DNA of 64,000 nt from Bradyrhizobium elkanii USDA 76 (GTDB taxonomy: Bacteria; Pseudomonadota; Alphaproteobacteria; Rhizobiales; Xanthobacteraceae): assembly GCF_023278185.1 (NCBI RefSeq), contig NZ_CP066356.1, positions 4,890,001 to 4,954,000 on the forward strand, read 5' to 3'. The number at the start of each line of letters is the position of its first letter. Position 1 is the first letter of the stretch. The notes under the pieces were generated by a model, which had not been told where the DNA came from, made no database searches, and worked only from the letters and a program-made list of their open reading frames with translations. The position numbers were made by a program, and so were the translations under genes. Shown in pieces: positions 41,926 to 50,419 of the stretch.

Positions 41926-43200
41926 TCACACCCCCTCGCGCCTGGCCAGGACAACCGCGATCGCCCAGACGGCAAAGCCCGCCAGCGCCAGCCCCGCGCC
42001 GACCAGGCCGGTCGACGTCCAGCCATAACCCGCGGCAACCGCCATTCCGCCGAGCCATGGCCCCAGTGCATTGGCGACGTTGAAGGCGGAGTGGTTGAGC
42101 GCGGCGGCGAGGCTCTGCGCCTCGCCCGCGACGTCCATCAGGCGGGTCTGCAACACGGTGGCGAGCGCCCCGCCCAGCCCGATCAGGAACACGTCGGCGG
42201 TCAGCGTCCAGAAATTTCCGGCCGCCAGCGGATAGAGCGCGAGCGTCGCCGCCGACCATAGCAGGAGCCCGCCTGCGGTTGCCATCAGCGCGCGGTCGGC
42301 AAAGCGCGGCACGATGATGTTGCCGGCGGTAAGGCCGGCGCCGAACACGCACAGCGTGACCGGCACCAGCGCGGGCGAGGTGTGGGTCACCGCCAGCATG
42401 GTCGACGCCAGATAGGTGTAGACCGAGAACAGCCCGCCGAAACCGATGGCGCCGATCGCCAGCGTCAGCCAGACATGCTTGCGCCCGAGTGCCGACAGTT
42501 CGCGCAGCGGGCTCGCCTTGCTGTTGGCGGCATCACGCGGGGCGAAGATCAGCACCAGGACCGCGGTCAACAGCGCAAGGCCGGCAACGATCGCGAAGGC
42601 CCAGCGCCAGCCGATCGCCTGCCCGACCCCGTTGGCGAGTGGAACGCCGATCGTCGTCGCGATGGTGAGCCCTAGCAGCACGCGGCCGACCGCCGCCGTG
42701 CGCTTGTCCGTTGGGACCAGCGAGGCCGCGACCAGCATGGCGATGCCGAAATAGGCGCCGTGCGGCAGCCCCGCCAGGAAGCGCAGCGCCAGCATGGTGT
42801 GATAATCGGGCGCGAGCCCCGAAAGGCCGTTCATCAGCGCGAAGAAGCCCATCAGCGCGATCAGCAGCGTCCGCCGCGTCATGCGTGCCGACAGCACCGC
42901 GATGACCGGCGCACCGACGACAACGCCGAGCGCGTAGGCGCTGATCGCGTGGCCGGCCTGGGGCTCGCTGATGTGCAGGTCGCGGGCGAAGAACGGCAAC
43001 AGGCTCATGGTCGCGAACTCGGCGATGCCGATCGCAAAGCCGCCCATCGCCAGCGCGAGATGGACGATGCCGGGATGAAAGTTACCGGGGGCGTTATCTT
43101 GGCTGACGCGAACGCCAGCATCGACCGAAGCACCGCCGGTCGGCTGCTCCCGGGGCCGGGAGCGCGGTTCGAGCCGCTGCGTGCTGACTTGCCGGGACAT
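41926..43200 (-). CDS. MFS exporter, DHA1 type (AraJ/YdhP-like)
   Basis: A 424-residue carrier of 12 helices. The first 40 residues are a hydrophilic, Pro/Arg/Ser-rich tail, unusual for the family, so a later start is possible. Motif A is SARMTRRTLLIALMGFFAL between helices 2 and 3, and the helix 5 motif C appears as GLTIATTIGVPLANGVGQ. The group exports sugars or drugs; the substrate here is unknown. It is a single gene; the 270 bp before it hold its promoter and no other gene. Confidence 0.85.
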   Translation of the reverse strand: MSRQVSTQRLEPRSRPREQPTGGASVDAGVRVSQDNAPGNFHPGIVHLALAMGGFAIGIAEFATMSLLPFFARDLHISEPQAGHAISAYALGVVVGAPVIAVLSARMTRRTLLIALMGFFALMNGLSGLAPDYHTMLALRFLAGLPHGAYFGIAMLVAASLVPTDKRTAAVGRVLLGLTIATTIGVPLANGVGQAIGWRWAFAIVAGLALLTAVLVLIFAPRDAANSKASPLRELSALGRKHVWLTLAIGAIGFGGLFSVYTYLASTMLAVTHTSPALVPVTLCVFGAGLTAGNIIVPRFADRALMATAGGLLLWSAATLALYPLAAGNFWTLTADVFLIGLGGALATVLQTRLMDVAGEAQSLAAALNHSAFNVANALGPWLGGMAVAAGYGWTSTGLVGAGLALAGFAVWAIAVVLARREGV

Positions 43201-43469
43201 TGCGCGACTTCCATGACTGCGAACGGCGGCCAGGATTCGCGGAAGAACCGCGCGCGCATTTGCGCATCGAAGGCGCTGTTCGCGCTTTCGTCTGGCCTCC
43301 CGTACCGGATCTATGATTGTGCTTCGACGCCGGACTGGTCCGGACCAGGCACCAACGATGCGCGCTCATCGCGCGAGGCAATCGCAGCACCCTTCGATGA
43401 CCATCGCATACGATCTGCGCGATCACCAGCGCAGCAGGCTGCCAGCAGCCAGTCTGTTTCGCATGACAA
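43201..43469. other. Intergenic region upstream of the MFS exporter
   Basis: No gene is apparent in this stretch; open frames crossing it on both strands continue into neighbouring genes and lack start signals. It holds the promoter of the exporter on the left, and the ialB terminator lies immediately to the right. Confidence 0.5.
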
Positions 43470-43495
43470 AAAAGGCGCCCGGAAGGGCGCCTTTT
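43470..43495 (-). terminator. Intrinsic terminator of the IalB-like gene
   Basis: AAAAGGCGCCC (43470-43480), loop GGAA, GGGCGCCTTTT (43485-43495): an 11-bp perfect stem. On the minus strand it is followed by a run of T, as expected for the gene at 43551-44390. Confidence 0.9.
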
Positions 43496-43550
43496 GATCG
43501 CGATGATCTCGCGCTTTCTTGAACGCGCGATTGAAGTGTTTGCGAAGTGT

Positions 43551-44390
43551 TTACTTGGCCGCCGGATTGGCCGGCGCCGGAGCCTGCGCAGAGCCACCGC
43601 CCGCGCCTTCCAGCTTCTTGCGCTGCTCTTCGGCGCGCTTCTGCAACTCTTCCTGCAGCTTCTTCGAGTTTTCCTCGAACACCTTCGGATCGGTCGGCGG
43701 GCCGTCATAGGCCTTGGCGAATTCGGTGTTGAGCGGCAGCGGCAGCGTCAGCGGCGCGCCGTTCGAATTGATCGCCTGGACCACGAGGTTCTGGCCCTTC
43801 TTCATGTTGGCGATCAGCTCGGGCGTTGCTTCATAGTCGGACATGCAGCCGTTCTGGAAGCAGATCACATAGGGCGCCTGCTGCGGCGGGTTGCCATCGA
43901 CGATGATGCGGGTGCCGTGCACGAGCTGCATGCCGAGCGGCAGCGTGACGCGCAGGATCTTCTTCGGCTCGCCTTCCGGCTCGATGATCACGGCGGCAAT
44001 CACCGGCTGGCCCGACTCGATGCGGCCGTCCTTGCCGGTGAAGCAGACCTGCTTGGCGTTGGCTTCCTGGCCCTTCAGGCAGAACTTGGTCCAGGGGGCG
44101 TAGATCAGCTGGATCTGCTGATCCTGGGGCGGCTGCTGGCCGGCCGCAGCGGGCGCCTGGCCTGCGGCCGGCGCCTGGGCGGCCGGTGCCGGGGCTGCCG
44201 GAGCCGGCGCCTTCGGAGCTGCCTTGGGTGCCGCCTTGGGCGCGGCCTTCGGTGCCGCAGGCGCCGGCGCTGCCGGCTGCTGGGCCTGAGCGGCAGGAAC
44301 CAGGAGCGCTGCAGAGAATGCCGTCGCCGCCATCAGGGCAACAATTCGCCCATGCGGCCGGACCGGGGCGGCCAAGATACGGAAATTCAT
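43551..44390 (-). CDS. Invasion-associated locus B (IalB) family protein
   Basis: A 279-residue exported protein. The signal peptide ends near LLVPAAQAQ (residue ~38). An Ala/Pro/Lys-rich linker with KAAPKAAPKAAPKAP repeats spans about 40-90. The IalB domain follows: YAPWTKFCLKGQEANAKQVC, VIAAVIIEPEGEPKKILRVTLPLGMQL, GTRIIVDG, and YVICFQNGCMSDYEATPELI with paired Cys. A Gln/Glu/Lys helix and a short Pro/Ala tail end it. In Bartonella IalB aids erythrocyte entry; in free-living rhizobia the role is unknown. ATG 44390 follows AAGGG. Confidence 0.88.
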   Translation of the reverse strand: MNFRILAAPVRPHGRIVALMAATAFSAALLVPAAQAQQPAAPAPAAPKAAPKAAPKAAPKAPAPAAPAPAAQAPAAGQAPAAAGQQPPQDQQIQLIYAPWTKFCLKGQEANAKQVCFTGKDGRIESGQPVIAAVIIEPEGEPKKILRVTLPLGMQLVHGTRIIVDGNPPQQAPYVICFQNGCMSDYEATPELIANMKKGQNLVVQAINSNGAPLTLPLPLNTEFAKAYDGPPTDPKVFEENSKKLQEELQKRAEEQRKKLEGAGGGSAQAPAPANPAAK

Positions 44391-44547
44391 TGCGGAAAAC
44401 CCTTTCTGAACGGAAGCCCGAAACCGCTGCAGGCGCCGACACATAGCCGTTTGGGCGGCTGTCTCCTAGTCAATTGAGGCGGATACGTGACAGGCGTTCC
44501 CGCCTTCGAATTGCACGCCTTCAATACAGCGGCGCGCGGAAAGATCA

Positions 44548-46494
44548 ATGCCGACAAGCGGATTTGCGCCCATCTCGCGGCGAGTTTCAGCGGCCTGTGA
44601 TAAACCTCCGGACGTGACGTTTCGCGAATCAAATCCGGCGCCTCACGCACGTGTTCCCGGGCACACTTGGCGCGCCGCATGGGCTGCCATCTGGCTGGTC
44701 TCGGGATGCATGATGAGCGGGCCGGCCCCTGCGGCGGCCGCCGAGAGCCACGCGATCGCGATGCATGGCGACCCCGCGCTGCCACCCGACTTTGCCCACC
44801 TGCCCTATGCCAATCCCGACGCTCCCAAGGGCGGCCGCCTGATCCAGGGTGTGATCGGCACCTTCGACAGCCTCAATCCCCTGATCATCAGGGGCGTCCC
44901 CGTGCAGCAGGTCAGGGGCTACGGCTATGAGCGCGGTTATGTCTACGAAAGCCTGATGGCGCGCGGCAACAACGAGCCGTTCACGCTGTACGGCCTGCTC
45001 GCGCGCAACGTCGAGACCGACGACGCCAGAAGCTATGTGACGTTCCACATCGATCCCCGCGCCCGCTTCTCGGACGGCCGGCCGGTGCTGGCCGACGACG
45101 TGCTGTTCTCGCTGGCGCTGCTGCGCGACCACGGCCGTCCGATGCACCGTCAGTATTATTCGAAAGTCGCAAAGGCCGAGGCGCTCGACCCGCTCACGGT
45201 CCGGTTCGATTTCGGCGGCGTGGCGGATCGCGAATTGCCGCTGATCCTCGGCCTGATGCCGATCCTGCCGCGGCACGCCATCGACCCCGAAAAATTCGAG
45301 GAAACCACCTTGGCGCCGCCGATCGGGTCCGGCCCCTACCGCGTGACGGCGGTCAAGCCCGGCGCCAGCGTCACCTTCACGCAGGATCCCAATTATTGGG
45401 GCCGCGACCTGCCGATCAACCGCGGCCTCTGGAACTTCGACGAGATCAGGCTGGATTACTACCGCGAAGCCAACGGCATGTTCGAGGCCTTCAAGCGCGG
45501 CCTGTATGATTTCCGGACCGAGACCGAGCCGCTGCGCTGGCACGACGGCTACGACTTCCCGGCGGCGCGCAACGGCGAGGTGATCCGCGACACCATCAAG
45601 ATCGGCACGCCGCGGCCGTCCGAATTCCTGGTGTTCAACAGCCGGCGGCCGAAATTCGCCGACCTGCGGGTGCGTCAGGCACTGGCGATGCTGTTCGATT
45701 TCGAATGGGTCAATCGCAACTACTATTTCGGACTGTTCTCGCGCGCCGGCGGTTTCTTCGCCGGATCGGATCTGTCCGCCTATGGCCGCCCCGCCGACGA
45801 GCGCGAGCGCGAGCTGCTCAAGCCATATCTGTCGCACATCCAGCCCGAGATCCTCGACGGCCGCTATCGTCTGCCGGTCACCGACGGGTCGGGGCGCGAC
45901 CGCAGCCTTCTGCGCAATGCGCTCGCGCTGCTCGCCGAGGCGGGCTACGCGCTCGACGGCACGGTCTTGAAGCAGCGCTCGACAGGGACGCCGCTGCGCA
46001 TCGAGATCCTGGTGACGACGCGCGAGCATGAGCGGATCGCCCTCGCCTATCAGCGTGACCTGAAGCGGGCCGGCATCGAAGCCGCGGTGCGGGTGGTCGA
46101 CGCAGTGCAGTTCGAGCAGCGCCGCGTCGGCTATGACTTCGACATGATCCCCATCCGCTGGGACCAGTCGCTGTCGCCGGGCAACGAGCAGTGGTTCTAC
46201 TGGGGCAGCCAGGCCGCCGATGTGCCGGGCACCCGCAATTACATGGGTGCCAGGGATCCCGCCATCGACGCCATGATCGCGGCGCTGCTCGCGGCGCGCG
46301 AGCGGCCGGTCTTCGTCTCGGCGGTGCGGGCGCTGGACCGGGCCCTGATGTCGGGCTGTTACGCTATCCCCCTATTTAACTTGGGAGAGCAATGGATCGC
46401 GCGCTGGAATCGGATAGAACGGCCTTCGACCACGGCGTTGACGGGCTACCTGCCGGAGACCTGGTGGCAGAAGCCCGGCGCGCAATCCAGATGA
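44548..46494 (+). CDS. Family 5 extracellular solute-binding protein (YejA-like)
   Basis: A 648-residue periplasmic binding protein for peptides or oligomers. It matches YejA: AMHGDPALPPDFAHLPYANPDAPKGG near the mature N-terminus, LIQGVIGTFDSLNPLI, DGRPVLADDVLFSLALL, GSGPYRVTAVKPG and WETWWQ-like YLPETWWQKPG at the end. The leader includes AAIWLVSGC, which fits a lipobox, so this copy may be a lipoprotein. The true start is unsure: GTG 44614 gives a more usual leader length. No yejB, yejE or yejF permease or ATPase gene follows, so the transporter must be encoded elsewhere. Confidence 0.85.
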   Translation: MPTSGFAPISRRVSAACDKPPDVTFRESNPAPHARVPGHTWRAAWAAIWLVSGCMMSGPAPAAAAESHAIAMHGDPALPPDFAHLPYANPDAPKGGRLIQGVIGTFDSLNPLIIRGVPVQQVRGYGYERGYVYESLMARGNNEPFTLYGLLARNVETDDARSYVTFHIDPRARFSDGRPVLADDVLFSLALLRDHGRPMHRQYYSKVAKAEALDPLTVRFDFGGVADRELPLILGLMPILPRHAIDPEKFEETTLAPPIGSGPYRVTAVKPGASVTFTQDPNYWGRDLPINRGLWNFDEIRLDYYREANGMFEAFKRGLYDFRTETEPLRWHDGYDFPAARNGEVIRDTIKIGTPRPSEFLVFNSRRPKFADLRVRQALAMLFDFEWVNRNYYFGLFSRAGGFFAGSDLSAYGRPADERERELLKPYLSHIQPEILDGRYRLPVTDGSGRDRSLLRNALALLAEAGYALDGTVLKQRSTGTPLRIEILVTTREHERIALAYQRDLKRAGIEAAVRVVDAVQFEQRRVGYDFDMIPIRWDQSLSPGNEQWFYWGSQAADVPGTRNYMGARDPAIDAMIAALLAARERPVFVSAVRALDRALMSGCYAIPLFNLGEQWIARWNRIERPSTTALTGYLPETWWQKPGAQSR

Positions 46495-46534
46495 TTGGCC
46501 AAGTAGTCTAGCAAGTGATGCGACCCGGCGCGGC

Positions 46535-48088
46535 ATGACCTGGTCCGACCGAAGCGATGCAACCGACGTTGAACCTGTGAACCAGTCGATCACCTCGCCA
46601 ACGCTCGATACCCTGTTCAAGCGTACCTTGGCGCGGCAGCCCGAGGCGCTGGCGCTGGTCGACCCGCTCAACAAGCAGCGCATCACCGGACAGACCCGCA
46701 AGCGCCTGACCTATGCCCAGGCCGACCGCGCGATCTCGGCGATCGCCGCCCACTTCGTCCAGAGCGGATTGCCGGCCAACACGGTGATCGCCGTGCAGCT
46801 GCCCGGCACAGTCGAATTCGCCCTCACGGTCCTCGCAGCGCATCGGGTCGGCCTGGTGGTGGTGCCGCTGCCGCTGCTGTGGCGGCAGGCCGAGCTGACG
46901 TCCGTGCTCAACCGCACCGCGGCGCGGGCGATCGTCAGCTGCGGCCGGATCGACGGCGTCTCCTATGCCGACATCGCCATGAACGCCGCGGCGGAAGCCT
47001 TCTCGATCCGCCATGTCTGCGGCTTCGGACCCGATCTGCCCGAAGGCATGGCCTCGCTCGACCAGGCGATCCTGGAGGACTCCCGGGCCTCGCGCCCGAT
47101 GATCGAGGACGGCCGCAAGCCGGCGCTGATCTCCTTCGACGTCACCAGCGACGGTTTGCGTCCGGTGCCGCGGGCGCATTTCGGCCTGATTGCCGGCGGG
47201 CTCGCGATGTCGCTGGAGAGCGATCTGGCGCCAGGCGCCACCATCATGTCGGCGTTCGCGCCGATGTCGTTCGCCGGCATCTGCGCGTCGCTGGTGACCT
47301 GGCTGCTGTCGGGCGGAACGCTGGTGCTGCACCACCCCTTCGACGAGGACGCGTTCGAGACCCAGTTCAACGATCACGCCTGCAACACGCTGATCGCGCC
47401 GGCGCAGCTCGCGTTGCGGCTCGACGAGCGCGGCCTGTCGGAGCGCCTGCCCAGCCTGCGCACCGTGATCGGCCTCTGGCGCACGCCGGAGCAAGTTGCC
47501 TCCAGTGCGCACTGGACCTCGCGGCCGGTGACCATGACCGACGTCTATCTGTTCGGCGAGGCGGGGCTGTTCGGCGCCCGCCGCACCGCCGAGGACGGAT
47601 CGCCGGCCCTGATCAAGCCGGGGCCGCACAGCGCGCCGCGCGAAGCACCCGGCGCATCGATCGCCGGCGAGATCCTGCTGACGCCGAAGGGCACGCTCGG
47701 CCTGCGCGGCCCGATGGTGCCGGTCGCCGCCTATGCGCCGCCGCCTCCGCCCGGCGACAGCCTGATCGCGCCGCCGCCGCGCGATTTCGTCGACACCGAA
47801 TATGCCGCACGGGTCGATCGCGCGACCGGGGCCATCAACATCACCGCACCGCCGTCGGGGGTGATGACGGTCGGCGGCTACCGCTTCCTCGCCCAGGAAC
47901 TGCAGGAGTGGTCGCGCCGCCTCGGCCAGGGCGCGCTGCTCACCGCATTGCCGGACCGCCTCAGCGGCCACCGGCTGGCCGGACGGGCGCAGGACAATGC
48001 GCGCGCCCGCGACGCCCTCACAGAACTTGGGCTTAACCCCTTGATGGTCGAAGCATTTCGCGACCGTGGCGGCGCCGGGGTGAGTTAA
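46535..48088 (+). CDS. ANL-superfamily protein (AMP-dependent synthetase fold) with degenerate ATP-binding motifs
   Basis: A 517-residue protein with the two-part adenylate-forming fold: LTYAQADRAISAIAAHF and NTVIAVQLPGTVEFALTVLAAHRVGLVVVPLP are standard for its N-terminal half. The ATP P-loop, normally (S/T)SG(S/T)TGxPK, reads FDVTSDGLRPVPRAH, and the YGxTE motif reads LFGEAG. The hinge and catalytic Lys segment at the C-terminus is also poorly matched. It is therefore doubtful as a ligase. It begins 41 bp after the YejA-like gene and ends 106 bp before the GGDEF-like gene, on the same strand. Confidence 0.75.
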   Translation: MTWSDRSDATDVEPVNQSITSPTLDTLFKRTLARQPEALALVDPLNKQRITGQTRKRLTYAQADRAISAIAAHFVQSGLPANTVIAVQLPGTVEFALTVLAAHRVGLVVVPLPLLWRQAELTSVLNRTAARAIVSCGRIDGVSYADIAMNAAAEAFSIRHVCGFGPDLPEGMASLDQAILEDSRASRPMIEDGRKPALISFDVTSDGLRPVPRAHFGLIAGGLAMSLESDLAPGATIMSAFAPMSFAGICASLVTWLLSGGTLVLHHPFDEDAFETQFNDHACNTLIAPAQLALRLDERGLSERLPSLRTVIGLWRTPEQVASSAHWTSRPVTMTDVYLFGEAGLFGARRTAEDGSPALIKPGPHSAPREAPGASIAGEILLTPKGTLGLRGPMVPVAAYAPPPPPGDSLIAPPPRDFVDTEYAARVDRATGAINITAPPSGVMTVGGYRFLAQELQEWSRRLGQGALLTALPDRLSGHRLAGRAQDNARARDALTELGLNPLMVEAFRDRGGAGVS

Positions 48089-48193
48089 AATCTTATCATT
48101 GCGTTAGTCTTATCATTGTGTTGACGCCGCATTAAGCCATGCGAACTAGCATCGCAGCCGTTGCTGATTTCTGCATTGGTTTCGAGCGTTCGA

Positions 48194-49420
48194 ATGTCCC
48201 AACAAGGTCCGGTCCTTATCGTATCGGCGTCGACAAAGCCGTCGTTTGCCGCGGTCCTCGATGAGACGAAACTGTTCCCGGTCGTGGTCAGCGACTGGAA
48301 CGAGGCCGGACGGGCCATCGAGCAGGTCAAGCCGGCAGCGATCATCGCGGCCGCCGAGGGCGTCGACTTCGTCACCCTGTCGGGTCTCGCCAAGCGCGCC
48401 GCTGCCCGCGCGCCGTATCTGCCGGTGATCGCGGTCGATCCCGCGACCACCCTGCCCGACACCGTGATCGCATTCTTCCAGAGCAAGGGTTTGCCGGATC
48501 GGCTGGTCGCCCGGCTCAATGCGTCGTTACGCGTTCGCGGCCTGCATGCCACCGTGATGCGCCGCCTGGTGCCGCCGGCACCGATCGCCCTGTCTGACAT
48601 CGATCCGATCGGAGAGGCCACCGCGCTGTTGATCGGCCGCGGCGGCGCCTACCCGACGCTGTCGGTCGCGCTCGGCGAACGCGCCGGCGTGGTCGGTGCG
48701 CTCAGCATCGAGGCCGCCGCCAAGCATCTCTCGAGCCGCGATATCGACGGCATCGTGCTGGCGGAAGGCTTCACGCCGAGGGTGATGGATGCGTTCCTGA
48801 CCGTGCTGACCGAGGATGTGCGCTTCCGCCCGTTGCCCGTGATCGTCGCCTCGGGCGAGCTGACGCCGCGATACGAACTGCCCAATCTCGAGATCGTCAC
48901 GGCCGGGCCGACCCGCATCGCCGACATGGCGCTGCCGATGATCCGCCAGCACGCCTTCGAGGCGCGCCTCGGCCGCATGCTGAAGGCGATCGACGCCAAG
49001 GGCCTGATCGATGCCCGCACCGGCCTGCTCACCAAGGCCGCGTTCGAGCGCGATTTTGCGACGGCCGTCTACCAGACCGCCGAGCGCGGCGGCGCGCTCT
49101 CGGTGGCACGCTTCACCTTCGACAACACGCAGCCGCGCGCGCAATTCGACGGCGCGCGGATCATCAGCCGGCTGATGCGCAAGGCCGATTTCGGTGCCGT
49201 GCATGACGACCGCTCGCTGGTCGTGGCATTCGCCGGCACCGACCTGCGCAACGCGCAGGCGATCACGCGGCGCCTGGCGAGCGTCATGCGCCACACCCAG
49301 AACGGCCGCCGCGACACGCGTGCCGAGCCCGCGGTCAGCGTGACAACGCTGATGCCGGGCGATTCCGCGCTATCGCTGCTGGCGCGTTTGTTCGGGACGT
49401 CGGAGCGCGCAGCGTCGTAA
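48194..49420 (+). CDS. Degenerate GGDEF-domain protein with N-terminal receiver-like half
   Basis: A 408-residue soluble protein. Residues 1-110 and 150-260 look like two alpha/beta receiver-like modules without clear phospho-Asp motifs (PVLIVSASTKPSFAAVLDE, IDGIVLAEGFTPRVMDAFL). From 285 a diguanylate-cyclase fold begins with DARTGLLTKAAFERDFATAV, but the catalytic hairpin GGDEF is replaced by VHDDRSLVVAF in ADFGAVHDDRSLVVAFAGTD. It cannot make c-di-GMP by the usual chemistry, and may bind nucleotides or partners instead. ATG 48194 is chosen over 48161 because it begins the folded part. It is the last gene of the 44.5-49.4 kb run. Confidence 0.75.
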   Translation: MSQQGPVLIVSASTKPSFAAVLDETKLFPVVVSDWNEAGRAIEQVKPAAIIAAAEGVDFVTLSGLAKRAAARAPYLPVIAVDPATTLPDTVIAFFQSKGLPDRLVARLNASLRVRGLHATVMRRLVPPAPIALSDIDPIGEATALLIGRGGAYPTLSVALGERAGVVGALSIEAAAKHLSSRDIDGIVLAEGFTPRVMDAFLTVLTEDVRFRPLPVIVASGELTPRYELPNLEIVTAGPTRIADMALPMIRQHAFEARLGRMLKAIDAKGLIDARTGLLTKAAFERDFATAVYQTAERGGALSVARFTFDNTQPRAQFDGARIISRLMRKADFGAVHDDRSLVVAFAGTDLRNAQAITRRLASVMRHTQNGRRDTRAEPAVSVTTLMPGDSALSLLARLFGTSERAAS

Positions 49421-49483
49421 GGCCCGCGGATTCAAGGGCACGGTCATCGCCGGCGCAGCATGACCCATCAAGCCGCCGCGATT

Positions 49484-50419
49484 TCAGTCCGGCAACAGCC
49501 CCATGCCTGCGGCAAGCAGCACGAGAGCCTCCATGATCATATGGGCGCAGAGCTGCGCGGCCATCCCCTGAACGTCCTGTGGCGGGCTGACGGTGTTGAA
49601 ATCCATCGCGACGATGTTCAAGCCTGAAAGGCTGCGCAGCAATTCGATCCCCTCGCGGGCCGACAGGCCTCCCCAGGCGGGCGTGCAGACGCCGGGAGCG
49701 ACCGACGGATCGAACACATCCATGTCCCAGCACAGATAGACCGGTCGCGCGCCGACGACCTGGCTGAATTCCGCGACGGTCTGCGCGAAACCGCGCCGCA
49801 TCAGCTCCTCGATCGTGACGACGCGAAATCCGAGCGATCGCGTGTGTTCGAGCACACCCGGGCAATAGGTGAATCCGCGCACGCCGATGTGCCAGGATCG
49901 GCCGGCGTTCACCACGCCTTCCTGCGCCGCGTTGGTGAACTGCGTGGCCGCATTGTACCGATCGTCCGGCGTATACGGATATGCATCGGTATGGCTGTCG
50001 ATATGCAGTGCAACGAGATCCTTGTGATACCGGGCGGCGGCGCGCATCAGCGGAAGCGAGACCGAACCGTCGCCGCCGATCCCGACCGGCACCGCGCCAA
50101 GCTCGAGAATCCGACCGGCGGCAGCCTCGATCTTGACAAAGGCGTCTTCGATGCGTCCCGGCACCAAGGCAACATCGCCGGCATCGACCGCCCCCAGCAA
50201 TGACAGCACATCGACGTCGGCGAGCGACGGATGATAGCGGCGAATGAGCCGCGACTCCCGCCGGACCTCCAGCGGACCTTGCCGGGCGCCGACGCGGAAC
50301 GGATGCGTGCCGCAGTCGAACGGCACGCCGAGCACGGCAGCGCGGCTGCCCGGGCGCGGTAACCCCGCCGGCAATCCCATGAATGTTTCCGGACCCACGA
50401 AACCCGCCACGTCGCTCAT
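49484..50419 (-). CDS. Ureohydrolase (agmatinase/arginase family) with an altered metal site
   Basis: A 311-residue guanidino-hydrolase fold. The Asp cluster is present: IDSHTDAYPY supplies Asp, His and Asp, and CWDMDVFDPSVAPGVCTP supplies two more Asp ligands. The first signature, normally GGDHS, reads GIGGDGSVSLP, so the usual His ligand of the first Mn is Gly. Five of six ligands remain. The enzyme may be a mononuclear or different-metal hydrolase, or act on a special guanidino compound. ATG 50419 overlaps the stop of the M20 gene by four bases. It is the last gene of an operon with an ABC importer and an M20 hydrolase. Confidence 0.85.
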   Translation of the reverse strand: MSDVAGFVGPETFMGLPAGLPRPGSRAAVLGVPFDCGTHPFRVGARQGPLEVRRESRLIRRYHPSLADVDVLSLLGAVDAGDVALVPGRIEDAFVKIEAAAGRILELGAVPVGIGGDGSVSLPLMRAAARYHKDLVALHIDSHTDAYPYTPDDRYNAATQFTNAAQEGVVNAGRSWHIGVRGFTYCPGVLEHTRSLGFRVVTIEELMRRGFAQTVAEFSQVVGARPVYLCWDMDVFDPSVAPGVCTPAWGGLSAREGIELLRSLSGLNIVAMDFNTVSPPQDVQGMAAQLCAHMIMEALVLLAAGMGLLPD

